Shown here piece by piece: positions 37,692 to 45,523 of a stretch of 64,000 nucleotides of DNA. The stretch is from Sphingobium algorifonticola (GTDB lineage: Bacteria > Pseudomonadota > Alphaproteobacteria > Sphingomonadales > Sphingomonadaceae), in the NCBI RefSeq assembly GCF_004005485.1, contig NZ_RZUL01000001.1, positions 806,001-870,000 of the forward strand. Direction: 5' to 3'. A program made the position numbers and the translations under genes. Each line of letters opens with the position of its first letter. Positions within the stretch are counted from its first letter, which is position 1. The notes below the pieces were generated by a model. That model was given only the letters and a program-made list of their open reading frames with translations, had not been told where the DNA came from and did not search any database.

Positions 37692-38687
37692 TTACGCGTT
37701 GCGTATCCGCCCGTAAACCTCCAGCCGGTCTGGGCCAAGCATGCGCGTGTCGATGGCGCGCCAATGACCATGCGCGGCATCGAGCGACAGGAGGCCAATG
37801 TCGCCGATCGCCGCCATCCCGGTACCGACAAGGATCGGCGCGCGATAGAGCAGCAGGCGATCGACCAGATCGGCGCGCAGAAAGGCGGCGGCGGTCTGCG
37901 CGCCGCCCTCCACCAGCAGATGATCGACATGGGACAGGTCGGCGATCGCACCGGGATGCGTGATGCTTTCCCAACCGTCCGGCGGATCGCTGCGACCCAG
38001 CATCACCCGTCGCGGCGCGCGGCTTTCAAGGCCCGGCAGGCGCACGTCGAGGCGTGGTGCATCCGCGCGCACGGTTCCCGACCCGACCAATATGGCGTCA
38101 TGACGCGCCCTTTCCACATGCGTGTGCGCCCGTGCCGCCGCGCTTGTGATCCACCGACTGCGCCCGTCGGCAAGGGCGATGCAGCCGTCCAGCGAGACCG
38201 CGAGCTTCAGCGTCACATGCGGACGCCCGGTCGTCTGCCGCAGGAAGAAGCCCGCCATGGCGTCACGGGCCTCCGCTGCGAGCAGTCCCGTTTCGACCAC
38301 GATCCCTTGCGCCCGCAGAAAGGCGATACTCTGGCCGTCGGTGCGGGGATCAGGATCCTGCGCTGCAACAACAATGCGGGCCAATCGTGCTCGCGCCAGC
38401 AGATCGGCGCAGCGTGGTCCGCGTGGCGAGAGGTGAAAACAGGGTTCCAGCGTGACATAGGCGGTTGCGCCCGCCGCCCGGTCGCAAGCTTGGGCCAGCG
38501 CCTGAGCCTCGGCATGCGGTCGCCCACCCGCCTGCGTCCAGCCCGCGCCGACGACATGCCCATCGCGTACGACGATGCATCCGACATTGGGATTGGGCGA
38601 TGACAGGCCACGGCCTCTGCCGGACAAGGTGATTGCCGCCGCCATGAACCGCCGGTCCTCGACCGACCACGCCCCCGCGCCCGCCAC
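37692..38687 (-). CDS. ribD: Bifunctional pyrimidine deaminase/reductase
   Basis: 331 residues. GTG 38687 was chosen because the conserved EDRRFMAAAITL stretch precedes the in-frame ATG 38645. The deaminase domain has the zinc site HAEAQAL ... TLEPCFHLSPRGPRCADLL and the PNPNVGC strand. The C-terminal reductase contains RPHVTLKLAVSLDGCIALADGRSRWITS and LLVEGGAQTAAAFL. It catalyses the second and third steps of riboflavin synthesis. It begins two bases after the stop of the upstream hypothetical gene. Confidence 0.94.
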   Translation of the reverse strand: MAGAGAWSVEDRRFMAAAITLSGRGRGLSSPNPNVGCIVVRDGHVVGAGWTQAGGRPHAEAQALAQACDRAAGATAYVTLEPCFHLSPRGPRCADLLARARLARIVVAAQDPDPRTDGQSIAFLRAQGIVVETGLLAAEARDAMAGFFLRQTTGRPHVTLKLAVSLDGCIALADGRSRWITSAAARAHTHVERARHDAILVGSGTVRADAPRLDVRLPGLESRAPRRVMLGRSDPPDGWESITHPGAIADLSHVDHLLVEGGAQTAAAFLRADLVDRLLLYRAPILVGTGMAAIGDIGLLSLDAAHGHWRAIDTRMLGPDRLEVYGRIRNA

Positions 38688-38689
38688 AG

Positions 38690-39151
38690 TCAGGGCTTTG
38701 CAGCCGTACTGCCTGCCTGCGCAGCCTCTTCGGCGCGCGCCTTGGCCAGACGCGCATCGAGCACCGCGTTGATGTCCTTCAGCGCCTCCTGGCGGCGCGC
38801 ACCGTTGCGGGCCGCTTCCTCCCGCCATTCGATGCCGACCATGTCGGCGACCGCCTGCATTTCCTTCTGCTTCTTGGCGAGCAGCATCTCGCCCTTGGCG
38901 AGATCCGCCTTCTGCTTGGCGATGATGACCGCATCCGGGCGGTTCGCGTCCCAGCTCTGCACATAGATGATCTTGTAACGGCGGGGTGCGGTGTTCGTCT
39001 TCGCGTCGAGCAGAAACGCCCAGATGATGACCCAAGTTATGGCTGCCGCCAGCCCGAGCAGCGGCCATTTGTGTGCGCGCTTTTCGGAAAAATAGGACCA
39101 GAAGTCGCCCAGTGCGCTCCGTGGAGAAACCGGTTTCGGAAAAATCGCCAT
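38690..39151 (-). CDS. Small membrane-anchored coiled-coil protein, function unknown
   Basis: 153 residues from ATG 39151. One N-terminal transmembrane helix (LLGLAAAITWVIIWAFLL), a short conserved-looking segment RRYKIIYVQSWDANRPDAVIIAKQKAD, then a charged helical region (~70-140) likely to form a coiled coil. No enzyme motif is seen. It heads the rib operon and overlaps nothing, with ribD starting two bases after its stop; the link may be only transcriptional. No Shine-Dalgarno sequence is visible upstream, and the putative promoter suggests a leaderless mRNA. Confidence 0.75.
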   Translation of the reverse strand: MAIFPKPVSPRSALGDFWSYFSEKRAHKWPLLGLAAAITWVIIWAFLLDAKTNTAPRRYKIIYVQSWDANRPDAVIIAKQKADLAKGEMLLAKKQKEMQAVADMVGIEWREEAARNGARRQEALKDINAVLDARLAKARAEEAAQAGSTAAKP

Positions 39152-39158
39152 GCTCGCG

Positions 39159-39187
39159 AATATAGGGGATTGTCCGGCATGATGCAA
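39159..39187 (-). promoter_or_regulatory. Sigma-70-like promoter of the rib operon
   Basis: On the minus strand -35 TTGCAT (39182-39187), a 17-bp spacer and -10 TATATT (39159-39164). The ATG of the first gene begins only 7-8 bases past the -10, so the transcript is predicted to be leaderless; this leaves no room for an FMN riboswitch. Confidence 0.55.
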
Positions 39188-39268
39188 AGCCAGGGCGCCC
39201 AGGCCGAGATCGTCCTGGAAAACGGCGCGCCTGTGACTTTCATCACGGCCGAATCAGGTGCGATGGTT

Positions 39269-39351
39269 AAAAAGACCTTGCGACCCGAGAGGCATCGCGT
39301 TGATGCCTCTTTCCTGACCCGGCGACCGCAAGGCCGCCGGGTCCGTTTTTT
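39269..39351. terminator. Bidirectional terminator-like region with alternative stems
   Basis: Stem A AGAGGCATC/GATGCCTCT (39288-39310). Stem B GACCCGGCG/CGCCGGGTC (39316-39343) followed on the + strand by TTTTTT (39346-39351). On the minus strand, stem CCTTGCG/CGCAAGG (39276-39282 with 39327-39333) encloses stem A and is followed by TTTTT (39269-39273), a fitting end for the gltX transcript. The + strand terminator has no known gene in front of it. Confidence 0.6.
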
Positions 39352-39356
39352 ATCGA

Positions 39357-40697
39357 TCAATGCGGCTGCATGCGCAGGCGGCGAATGGCTTCCGCCCTGC
39401 CGATCAGTGGCAACAGCGCCGCCATATCCGGCCCGTGATCGACCCCCGTCAGCGCCAGGCGCAGGGGCAGGAAGAGCGCCTTGCCTTTTCGCCCCGTCGC
39501 TGCCTTCAGGGCGTCGGTCAGCGCCCGCCACAGGCTCTCGTCATCGTCGCCGAGCGTTTCCATCACATCGGCCGCCTGCGACAGAAACAAGTGATCGTCG
39601 GGTGCCGGAGCAGGTGGCGTGAACGGGCCGTGGATGACTGCCCACCAGGCCGCCGCATCGACGAGCCGCGTCACATTGGGCCGGATTGCCGCCCATGCCC
39701 GTTCGTCCATCCCGGACGGTAGGCGATCTTGCACAGCCCCGTAATCGGTCAGATGCAGGATTTTCTGGTTGAGCATCGCCAGTTCCGCATCATCGAAGCG
39801 CGCGGGGGCGCGGCCGAAGCGGCCGAAATCGAATGTGTCGATCAGCACCTTGGGATCGGTGACGGGCTCTACCGGATCGCTGGTGCCCAGCCGCGCCAGC
39901 AAGGCGATCAGCGCCACGGGCTCTATCCCCGCATCGCGAAAGGCAGCGACACCCAGCGACCCCAGCCGTTTCGACAGCTTGCCTTCGGCCCCCACCAGCA
40001 ATGCCTCATGCGCGAAGGCAGGTGGCGTCGCCCCGAGCGCATGGAACATCTGAAGCTGCGTTGCGGTGTTGGACACATGGTCTTCGCCGCGCACGACATG
40101 GGTGACGCCCATGGCAATGTCGTCGATGACCGACGGCAGCATGTAAAGCCATGATCCGTCGGCGCGGCGCACCACCGGGTCCGACAGCAGCTTCGGATCA
40201 AAATGCTGGTCGCCGCGGATCAGGTCCGTCCAGGCGATGGGCGCATCATGATCCAGCTTGAAGCGCCAATGCGGTTTGCGCCCTTCCGCTTCGAGCTTTG
40301 CGATATCGTCGGACGTCAGCGTCAGCGCCGTCCGCTCATAGACTGGCGGCAGGCCTCGTCCCAGCAGCACCTTGCGCCGCAGGTCGAGTTCCTCGGCGGT
40401 TTCGTAGCAGGGATAGACATGCCCCGTCGCCTGCAACGCCGCAAATTGCGCCTCGTAAAGCGCAAAGCGATCCGACTGCCGTACCTTGCCATCGGGATGC
40501 AGGCCAAGCCAGGCGAGATCGGCTTCGATCGCGTCGGCATATTCGCGGCGGGAGCGATCCGCATCGGTATCGTCGAGCCGCAAGAGAAACTGCCCGCCAT
40601 GTTTGCGCGCCCACATCCAGTTATGGAGCGCTGCGCGGATGTTACCGACATGCAAGTGCCCGGTCGGCGATGGCGCGAAACGGGTAACGACGGTCAT
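39357..40697 (-). CDS. gltX: Glutamyl-tRNA synthetase
   Basis: 446 residues. Class I signature APSPTGHLHVGNIRAALHNW (HIGH variant HVGN), FLLRLDDTD, and the KMSKS-type loop EGKLSKRLGS, with TDLIRGDQHFDPKLLSDPV and GVTHVVRGEDHVSNTATQLQMFHALG between. The C-terminal domain is the all-helical discriminator/non-discriminator domain of bacterial GluRS; discrimination cannot be judged by eye. Many alphaproteobacteria carry two GltX copies. The start overlaps the nadE stop by four bases. Confidence 0.95.
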   Translation of the reverse strand: MTVVTRFAPSPTGHLHVGNIRAALHNWMWARKHGGQFLLRLDDTDADRSRREYADAIEADLAWLGLHPDGKVRQSDRFALYEAQFAALQATGHVYPCYETAEELDLRRKVLLGRGLPPVYERTALTLTSDDIAKLEAEGRKPHWRFKLDHDAPIAWTDLIRGDQHFDPKLLSDPVVRRADGSWLYMLPSVIDDIAMGVTHVVRGEDHVSNTATQLQMFHALGATPPAFAHEALLVGAEGKLSKRLGSLGVAAFRDAGIEPVALIALLARLGTSDPVEPVTDPKVLIDTFDFGRFGRAPARFDDAELAMLNQKILHLTDYGAVQDRLPSGMDERAWAAIRPNVTRLVDAAAWWAVIHGPFTPPAPAPDDHLFLSQAADVMETLGDDDESLWRALTDALKAATGRKGKALFLPLRLALTGVDHGPDMAALLPLIGRAEAIRRLRMQPH

Positions 40698-42349
40698 GTC
40701 GTGCGAAACGCATTGGTGATCGGGTAGCGCCGGTCGCGCCCGAAATTGCGGGTGCCGAGCTTGACGCCCGGCGGTGCCTGACGCCGCTTATATTCGGCGA
40801 TATAGAGCAGCCGCTCGATCCGCGCGACGGTATCGCGATTAAAGCCGCGCGCGACCAACTGATCCACCGACAATTCCTCCTCCACCAAGCCGTACAGGAT
40901 CGGATCGAGCACCGCATAGGGCGGCAGGCTGTCGTCGTCGCGCTGATTGTCGCGCAGTTCGGCGGTCGGCGGCTTGGTGATGACACGGTCGGGCATGACG
41001 GGACCGGCAGGGCCAAGCCCCAGCGAAGGCACATGGGCGTTGCGCCAGCGCGACAGATCGAACACCGTCGTCTTGTACGCATCCTTCAGCACCGAATAGC
41101 CGCCCGCCATGTCGCCATAAATGGTCGCATAGCCGACCGACATCTCGCTCTTGTTCCCCGTCGTCAGCAGCATCGGGCCGAACTTGTTGCTGATGCCCAT
41201 CAGGGTGACGCCGCGAATGCGCGACTGGATATTTTCTTCGGCCAGATCGCTGGCGCGGCCATCGAATACATCCGCCAGCATCGTCCCGAACGCCGCCACC
41301 GCCGGTTCGATCGGAATCGAATCAAGGCGGACACCGAGCAGCCGGGCACATTCGGCTGCATCGTCCAGACTGTCCCTGCTGGTGAACCGCGAGGGCATCA
41401 TGACGCACCAGACGCGATCCGCGCCGAGCGCATCGACGGCGACGGCGGCGGACAGCGCGCTGTCGATGCCCCCGGAGAGGCCGAGCACGACGCCGGGAAA
41501 GCGATTGCGGTTCACATAGTCGCGCAGGCCAAGGACCATGGCGTTGTAAGTGTCTTCAGGATGGGGATCGAGCGCATGGATGTCGCCGGGCGCGCAGGTC
41601 CACGCGCCGGCGCGTTTTTCCCACTGTGTGAGCACCAGCGCCTCTTCCCAGTCCGGCAACTGGTGCAGCACAGCGCGGTCCGCACCCATGACGAACGACG
41701 CGCCGTCGAACACCAGTTCATCCTGGCCGCCAACGCGATTGAGATAGATGATCGGCAGCCCGGTTTCCTGCACCCGCGCGGCGCACACCTGATGCAGGCG
41801 GCGGTCGTCCTTGCCGATTTCATAGGGGCTGCCATTGGGGGTGATGAGGATATCCGCACCCTGCGCCTTGAGATGCGCGGTGACGAACGGAAACCAGACA
41901 TCCTCGCAGATCGGCAGGCCTAGCCTGACGCCCCGGAAATCGACCGGCTCGGGCAGCGGCCCCGGCGCGAACAGCCGTTTTTCGTCGAATGTCCCATAAT
42001 TGGGCAGTTCGCGCTTCTGCCGGATCGCAACGATCTTTCCGCCGTCGAGCAGCGCCACGACATTGAACAGCACCCCCTGCGCCGCCACCACGGTGCCCAC
42101 CAGCATCGCGGGACCGCCGTCGCCCGTGGCGTCGGCCAGCCGCTGCAATTCTTCACCCGCGCGGGTGACCAGCGCGGGCTTGAGCACCAGATCTTCAGGG
42201 GGATAGCCGATCAGTTGCAACTCGGGATAGACGATGAGGTCGGCACCCTGGGCCTGCTGCCGCCAGTGCAGCATCGCATCGGCATTGGCGGCAAGATCGC
42301 CTACCGACTGGCTAAGCTGGGCAAGGGCGATGGTCAGGCGGTCAGTCAT
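40694..42349 (-). CDS. nadE: Glutamine-dependent NAD+ synthetase
   Basis: 551 residues. N-terminal nitrilase/glutaminase domain with YPELQLIGYPPEDL (Glu), the Lys in KRELPNYGTFDEKRLF and LGLPICEDVWFP (nucleophile Cys); C-terminal synthetase with VLGLSGGIDSALSAAVAVDALG (P-loop) and LLTTGNKSEMSVGYATIYGDMAGG. It converts deamido-NAD to NAD with glutamine as nitrogen donor. Co-directional with gltX and overlapping it by four bases. Confidence 0.96.
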   Translation of the reverse strand: MTDRLTIALAQLSQSVGDLAANADAMLHWRQQAQGADLIVYPELQLIGYPPEDLVLKPALVTRAGEELQRLADATGDGGPAMLVGTVVAAQGVLFNVVALLDGGKIVAIRQKRELPNYGTFDEKRLFAPGPLPEPVDFRGVRLGLPICEDVWFPFVTAHLKAQGADILITPNGSPYEIGKDDRRLHQVCAARVQETGLPIIYLNRVGGQDELVFDGASFVMGADRAVLHQLPDWEEALVLTQWEKRAGAWTCAPGDIHALDPHPEDTYNAMVLGLRDYVNRNRFPGVVLGLSGGIDSALSAAVAVDALGADRVWCVMMPSRFTSRDSLDDAAECARLLGVRLDSIPIEPAVAAFGTMLADVFDGRASDLAEENIQSRIRGVTLMGISNKFGPMLLTTGNKSEMSVGYATIYGDMAGGYSVLKDAYKTTVFDLSRWRNAHVPSLGLGPAGPVMPDRVITKPPTAELRDNQRDDDSLPPYAVLDPILYGLVEEELSVDQLVARGFNRDTVARIERLLYIAEYKRRQAPPGVKLGTRNFGRDRRYPITNAFRTT

Positions 42350-42467
42350 GGCCTGCGCCTAGAGCATTTTCATGCGTCACGCAAAAGCGCCTTTCCAGCG
42401 CCACGGGTGCCCGCTAAAGGGGCGCCGTGCAAGCGCGTCACAGAAACGTCACGGGGTGCCTTCTGCC

Positions 42468-43403
42468 ATGAAATTGATGACGGGTAATTCCAACCTGCCG
42501 CTGGCGCGCGCCATTGCAGATTATGTCGAGATTCCCCTGACGCAGGCGAGCGTTCGCCGGTTCGCTGACGAGGAAGTGTTCGTGGAAATCCACGAAAATG
42601 TGCGCGGCGAAGATGTGTTCGTGATCCAGTCGACGAGCTATCCGGCCAACGACAATCTGATGGAACTGCTCATCATCATAGATGCGCTGAAGCGCGCGTC
42701 GGCGAAACGGATCACGGCGGTCCTTCCCTATTTCGGCTATGCCCGGCAGGATCGCAAGCCGGGCCCGCGCACGCCCATTTCCGCCAAGCTCGTCGCCAAC
42801 ATCATTACGGTGGCGGGTGCCAACCGGGTGCTGTCGGTCGATCTTCACGCCGGGCAGATTCAGGGCTTTTTCGACATTCCGACCGACAATCTGTTCGGCG
42901 CGCCGGTCATGTCGGCGGACATCCAGGCGCGGTTCGGTGACCGGAACATCATGGTCGTATCGCCCGACGTGGGCGGCGTTGTCCGCGCGCGGTCGCTGGC
43001 CAAGCGGCTCGACAATGCGCCGCTGGCCATCGTCGACAAACGGCGGGAGCGCGCGGGCGAATCGGAAGTGATGAACATCATCGGTGACGTGAAGGGCCGG
43101 TTCTGCGTCCTGGTCGACGATATCGTCGATTCGGGCGGCACATTGTGCAACGCCGCAACCGCGCTGCGGGATGCCGGGGCGGAAGATGTCGTCGCTTATG
43201 TGACGCACGGCGTGCTGTCCGGCGGGGCGGTGGCGCGGGTCGATGCCTCCACCTTGACCGAACTGGTCATCACCGACTCCATTCTGGGCACAGAAGGTGT
43301 CCAGACGTCCAGCCGCATCCGCCAGTTGCCGATCGCGCCTCTGCTGGGCGAGGCCATCAAGCGGATTGCGGACGAAAGCTCGGTTTCCAGCCTGTTCGAT
43401 TGA
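42468..43403 (+). CDS. prs: Ribose-phosphate pyrophosphokinase
   Basis: 311 residues from ATG 42468. Class I PRPP synthetase motifs: [80 protein letters not shown] and the PRPP loop [13 protein letters not shown]. It makes PRPP for purine, pyrimidine, histidine, NAD and tryptophan synthesis. Divergent from nadE with a 118-bp spacer. Confidence 0.97.
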   Translation: MKLMTGNSNLPLARAIADYVEIPLTQASVRRFADEEVFVEIHENVRGEDVFVIQSTSYPANDNLMELLIIIDALKRASAKRITAVLPYFGYARQDRKPGPRTPISAKLVANIITVAGANRVLSVDLHAGQIQGFFDIPTDNLFGAPVMSADIQARFGDRNIMVVSPDVGGVVRARSLAKRLDNAPLAIVDKRRERAGESEVMNIIGDVKGRFCVLVDDIVDSGGTLCNAATALRDAGAEDVVAYVTHGVLSGGAVARVDASTLTELVITDSILGTEGVQTSSRIRQLPIAPLLGEAIKRIADESSVSSLFD

Positions 43404-43407
43404 CCTT

Positions 43408-43428
43408 TGGCGTCATGACGTGACGCCA
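43408..43428. terminator. Perfect hairpin after prs
   Basis: 8-bp arms TGGCGTCA/TGACGCCA around TGACG, beginning five bases after the prs stop in a convergent spacer. No T-run follows, so it may be a terminator stem or an operator. Confidence 0.4.
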
Positions 43429-43478
43429 TGCGGGCACAAGTTGCGCTGCGCGACTTTGGCGCGGCGCGGCGTGTCGCA

Positions 43479-43712
43479 TCAGGGTCGCATCAGGACCAGT
43501 GGCACAGCCAGCAGCATGGCGATGCAGGCCGCAACGCGCGGCTTTCCCGTGATCCCGAACGGCGCATCGGCCCAGAAGGCCGGGCAAGTGATGAAAGCGG
43601 CGAACAACAGCCCTTGGGCGATGACATCGGCCCGTGCGAAAGGCATGTCTTGCGCAAGCGCAAGCCCGCCGAGCAACGCCACCACGCTGACGATCCACCC
43701 GACCAGTGCCAT
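43479..43712 (-). CDS. Small membrane protein
   Basis: 77 residues. Two or three hydrophobic helices (VGWIVSVVALLGGLALA, GLLFAAFITCPAFWA, AACIAMLLAVPLVLM). No family recognised, but the hydrophobic pattern and high third-position GC support real coding. Convergent with prs. Confidence 0.6.
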   Translation of the reverse strand: MALVGWIVSVVALLGGLALAQDMPFARADVIAQGLLFAAFITCPAFWADAPFGITGKPRVAACIAMLLAVPLVLMRP

Positions 43713-43767
43713 GCTGCTACCCCTTTCCTGCTCCTTAGAACGACAAGGCTGCGCAGAGGCTTAATGG

Positions 43768-44160
43768 TCAGGCATAGCCCCCTTCGACCAGCCGCTGGGA
43801 AATCCACCAGACATTGCCGAAAGCATCGCAGACGCCGCCCTGTCTGTCCTGATAGGGCATGTCGGCGACCGGCATGACAAGCGTGCCGCCCGCCGCGATC
43901 GCTCGGGCTACGGCGGCATCGGCATCGGCCACATACAGATAATAGCTTGCGGGCATGGCCGGCCAGTCGGCGGATGCTTCGCTGACCATGATCGTGCAAT
44001 TGCCGATGACCACCTGCGCATTGGCGATGCGGTTCCCTGGCCCAATCGTCCGGTCGGTCTCCACGCCGCCCAGTCCATCGACCAGAAACGCCAGAAATGC
44101 GCCGGCGCCCTCAACGAACATATAGGGCGTGACGCTGGCGAAGCCCGGCGGTGTGGTCAT
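43768..44160 (-). CDS. VOC family protein (PhnB-like glyoxalase fold)
   Basis: 130 residues from ATG 44160, preceded by GGAGG. The VOC beta-alpha-beta-beta-beta units are seen: SVTPYMFVEGAGAFLAFLVDGLGG, VVIGNCTIMVSEAS, YLYVADADAAVARAIAAGGTLVMPVADMPYQDRQGGVCDAFGNVWWISQ. This subgroup resembles PhnB/SnoaL-like proteins of unknown substrate. It is divergent from hisN; the spacer contains a perfect 15-bp inverted repeat. Confidence 0.8.
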   Translation of the reverse strand: MTTPPGFASVTPYMFVEGAGAFLAFLVDGLGGVETDRTIGPGNRIANAQVVIGNCTIMVSEASADWPAMPASYYLYVADADAAVARAIAAGGTLVMPVADMPYQDRQGGVCDAFGNVWWISQRLVEGGYA

Positions 44161-44191
44161 GGCTGCCTCCATATCTTGTGATGATGTCAAA

Positions 44192-44227
44192 GCTATGCCG
44201 TTGCCCTGGCGGGGGCAACGGCATAGC
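44192..44227. repeat. Perfect 15-bp inverted repeat in divergent spacer
   Basis: Arms GCTATGCCGTTGCCC and GGGCAACGGCATAGC around a six-base loop TGGCGG, between the starts of the VOC gene and hisN. Because transcription diverges from here it cannot terminate either gene; it may form a 5' RNA hairpin or be an operator. Confidence 0.6.
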
Positions 44228-44269
44228 GGCGGCTTGCCAAGGGATGCTGTCCGAGCGAAGGGATAGGGC

Positions 44270-45058
44270 ATGACAACACGCGATGACTTCACACTCGCCC
44301 AGCGCCTCGCCGACGCGGCAGGCGAGGCAATCCGTCCGTTTTTCCGGGCACGCTACGACACCGAGTTCAAGGCGGACACATCGCCGGTGACCGAAGCCGA
44401 CCGCGCGGCGGAGGCGGCGATCCGGGCGATACTGGAGAAGGAACGGCCCGGCGATGGGATCATCGGCGAGGAATATGGCGCGATCCGCGAGGACGCGGAA
44501 CGGATATGGATCCTCGATCCGATCGATGGCACGAAAAGCTTTATCGCCGGGCGACCGATATTCGGCACGTTGATCGCGCTGACGCAGGCGGGATGGCCGA
44601 CGATCGGCATCATTGACCAGCCGATCGCCCGCGAACGCTGGGCCGGGATGGTCGGCCAGCCGACGACGTTCAACGGCCAGCCGGTCACCACCCGCCAGTG
44701 CCGCGCTCTGGACGAAGCCATTCTGGCGACTACGGGCCCGCAATATTTCAATGGCTGCACCGGCGAGCATTTCGCCATTCTTGCAGGGCAGTGCCGCGAT
44801 ACGATATGGGGGGGCGACTGTTACAACTATGGACTGTTGGCGTCCGGGCATGTCGACATCGTGGTCGAGGCGGGCCTCAAACTGCATGATATCGCCGCAC
44901 TCGTCCCGGTGGTCGAGGGCGCAGGCGGACGGATGTGCGACTGGTCAGGCGAACCCATCGACTCGGACGGGGACGGTCGCATCATCGCCGTGGGCGATGC
45001 CGCGCGGGTGGACGATGTGCTGGAGGCGCTGGCGCATGGGCATGATAGCCACGAATAA
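44270..45058 (+). CDS. hisN: Histidinol-phosphatase, inositol-monophosphatase family
   Basis: 262 residues. Motif 1 EEYGAIREDAERIWILDPIDGTKSFIAGRPIFG (metal ligands Glu, Asp, Asp) and motif 2 WGGDCYNYGLLASGHVDIVVEAGLKLHDIAALVPVVEGAGG are characteristic of the IMPase fold. The DGTKSFIAG variant and overall pattern match the HisN histidinol-phosphatases of Sphingomonadales and Corynebacterium; a general inositol phosphatase is the alternative. Confidence 0.82.
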   Translation: MTTRDDFTLAQRLADAAGEAIRPFFRARYDTEFKADTSPVTEADRAAEAAIRAILEKERPGDGIIGEEYGAIREDAERIWILDPIDGTKSFIAGRPIFGTLIALTQAGWPTIGIIDQPIARERWAGMVGQPTTFNGQPVTTRQCRALDEAILATTGPQYFNGCTGEHFAILAGQCRDTIWGGDCYNYGLLASGHVDIVVEAGLKLHDIAALVPVVEGAGGRMCDWSGEPIDSDGDGRIIAVGDAARVDDVLEALAHGHDSHE

Positions 45059-45067
45059 GCGCCAGAA

Positions 45068-45484
45068 TCACGCCGGGATGGGTGCCCCTATCGACCACAC
45101 ATGACCGAACGGGTCGGTCACTTGCCCGTAGCGATCGCCCCAGAACTGATTATCGAGCGGGAAGCGAATGATGGCCCCGGCAGCGACCGCGCGGTTCCAC
45201 CAGGCGTCCGCATTATCGACCTGAAGATGCAGCGTCACGGACGCGGGCAGTGACGCAGGACCACCATTATATTCTGGGAAATCGTCGTTCAGCATCACGG
45301 ACGATCCGTTGATCAGAATGTGCGCATGCATCAGGCGACTGCCGTCGTCCGCCAGCATGCGGCCACGCTCTTCCGCTCCGAAAGCCGCGACGTAGAAGGC
45401 AATGGCATCGCTGGCCTTGCCATCGCCGATCGTGAGATGCGGCGTCACGCCGCCCGTCGGCACCTGCTTGGCTACGTCGTTCAT
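45068..45484 (-). CDS. VOC family glyoxalase/bleomycin-resistance-like protein
   Basis: 138 residues from ATG 45484. PhnB-like pattern: VTPHLTIGDGKASDAIAFYVAAFGAEERGRM, HAHILINGSSVMLNDDFPEY, TLHLQVDNADAWWNRAVAAGAIIRFPLDNQFWGDRYGQVTDPFGHVWSIG. The function is unknown; distantly related proteins bind small metabolites. Convergent with hisN. Confidence 0.82.
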   Translation of the reverse strand: MNDVAKQVPTGGVTPHLTIGDGKASDAIAFYVAAFGAEERGRMLADDGSRLMHAHILINGSSVMLNDDFPEYNGGPASLPASVTLHLQVDNADAWWNRAVAAGAIIRFPLDNQFWGDRYGQVTDPFGHVWSIGAPIPA

Positions 45485-45523
45485 GGCCTGTCTCCCGAGT
45501 CGCTTCCCGATCAATCTAACGGA

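Noticed and set aside
39152..39356. RFN (FMN) riboswitch upstream of the rib operon
   Set aside because: The spacing between promoter and start codon leaves no room and the conserved RFN helices were not seen.
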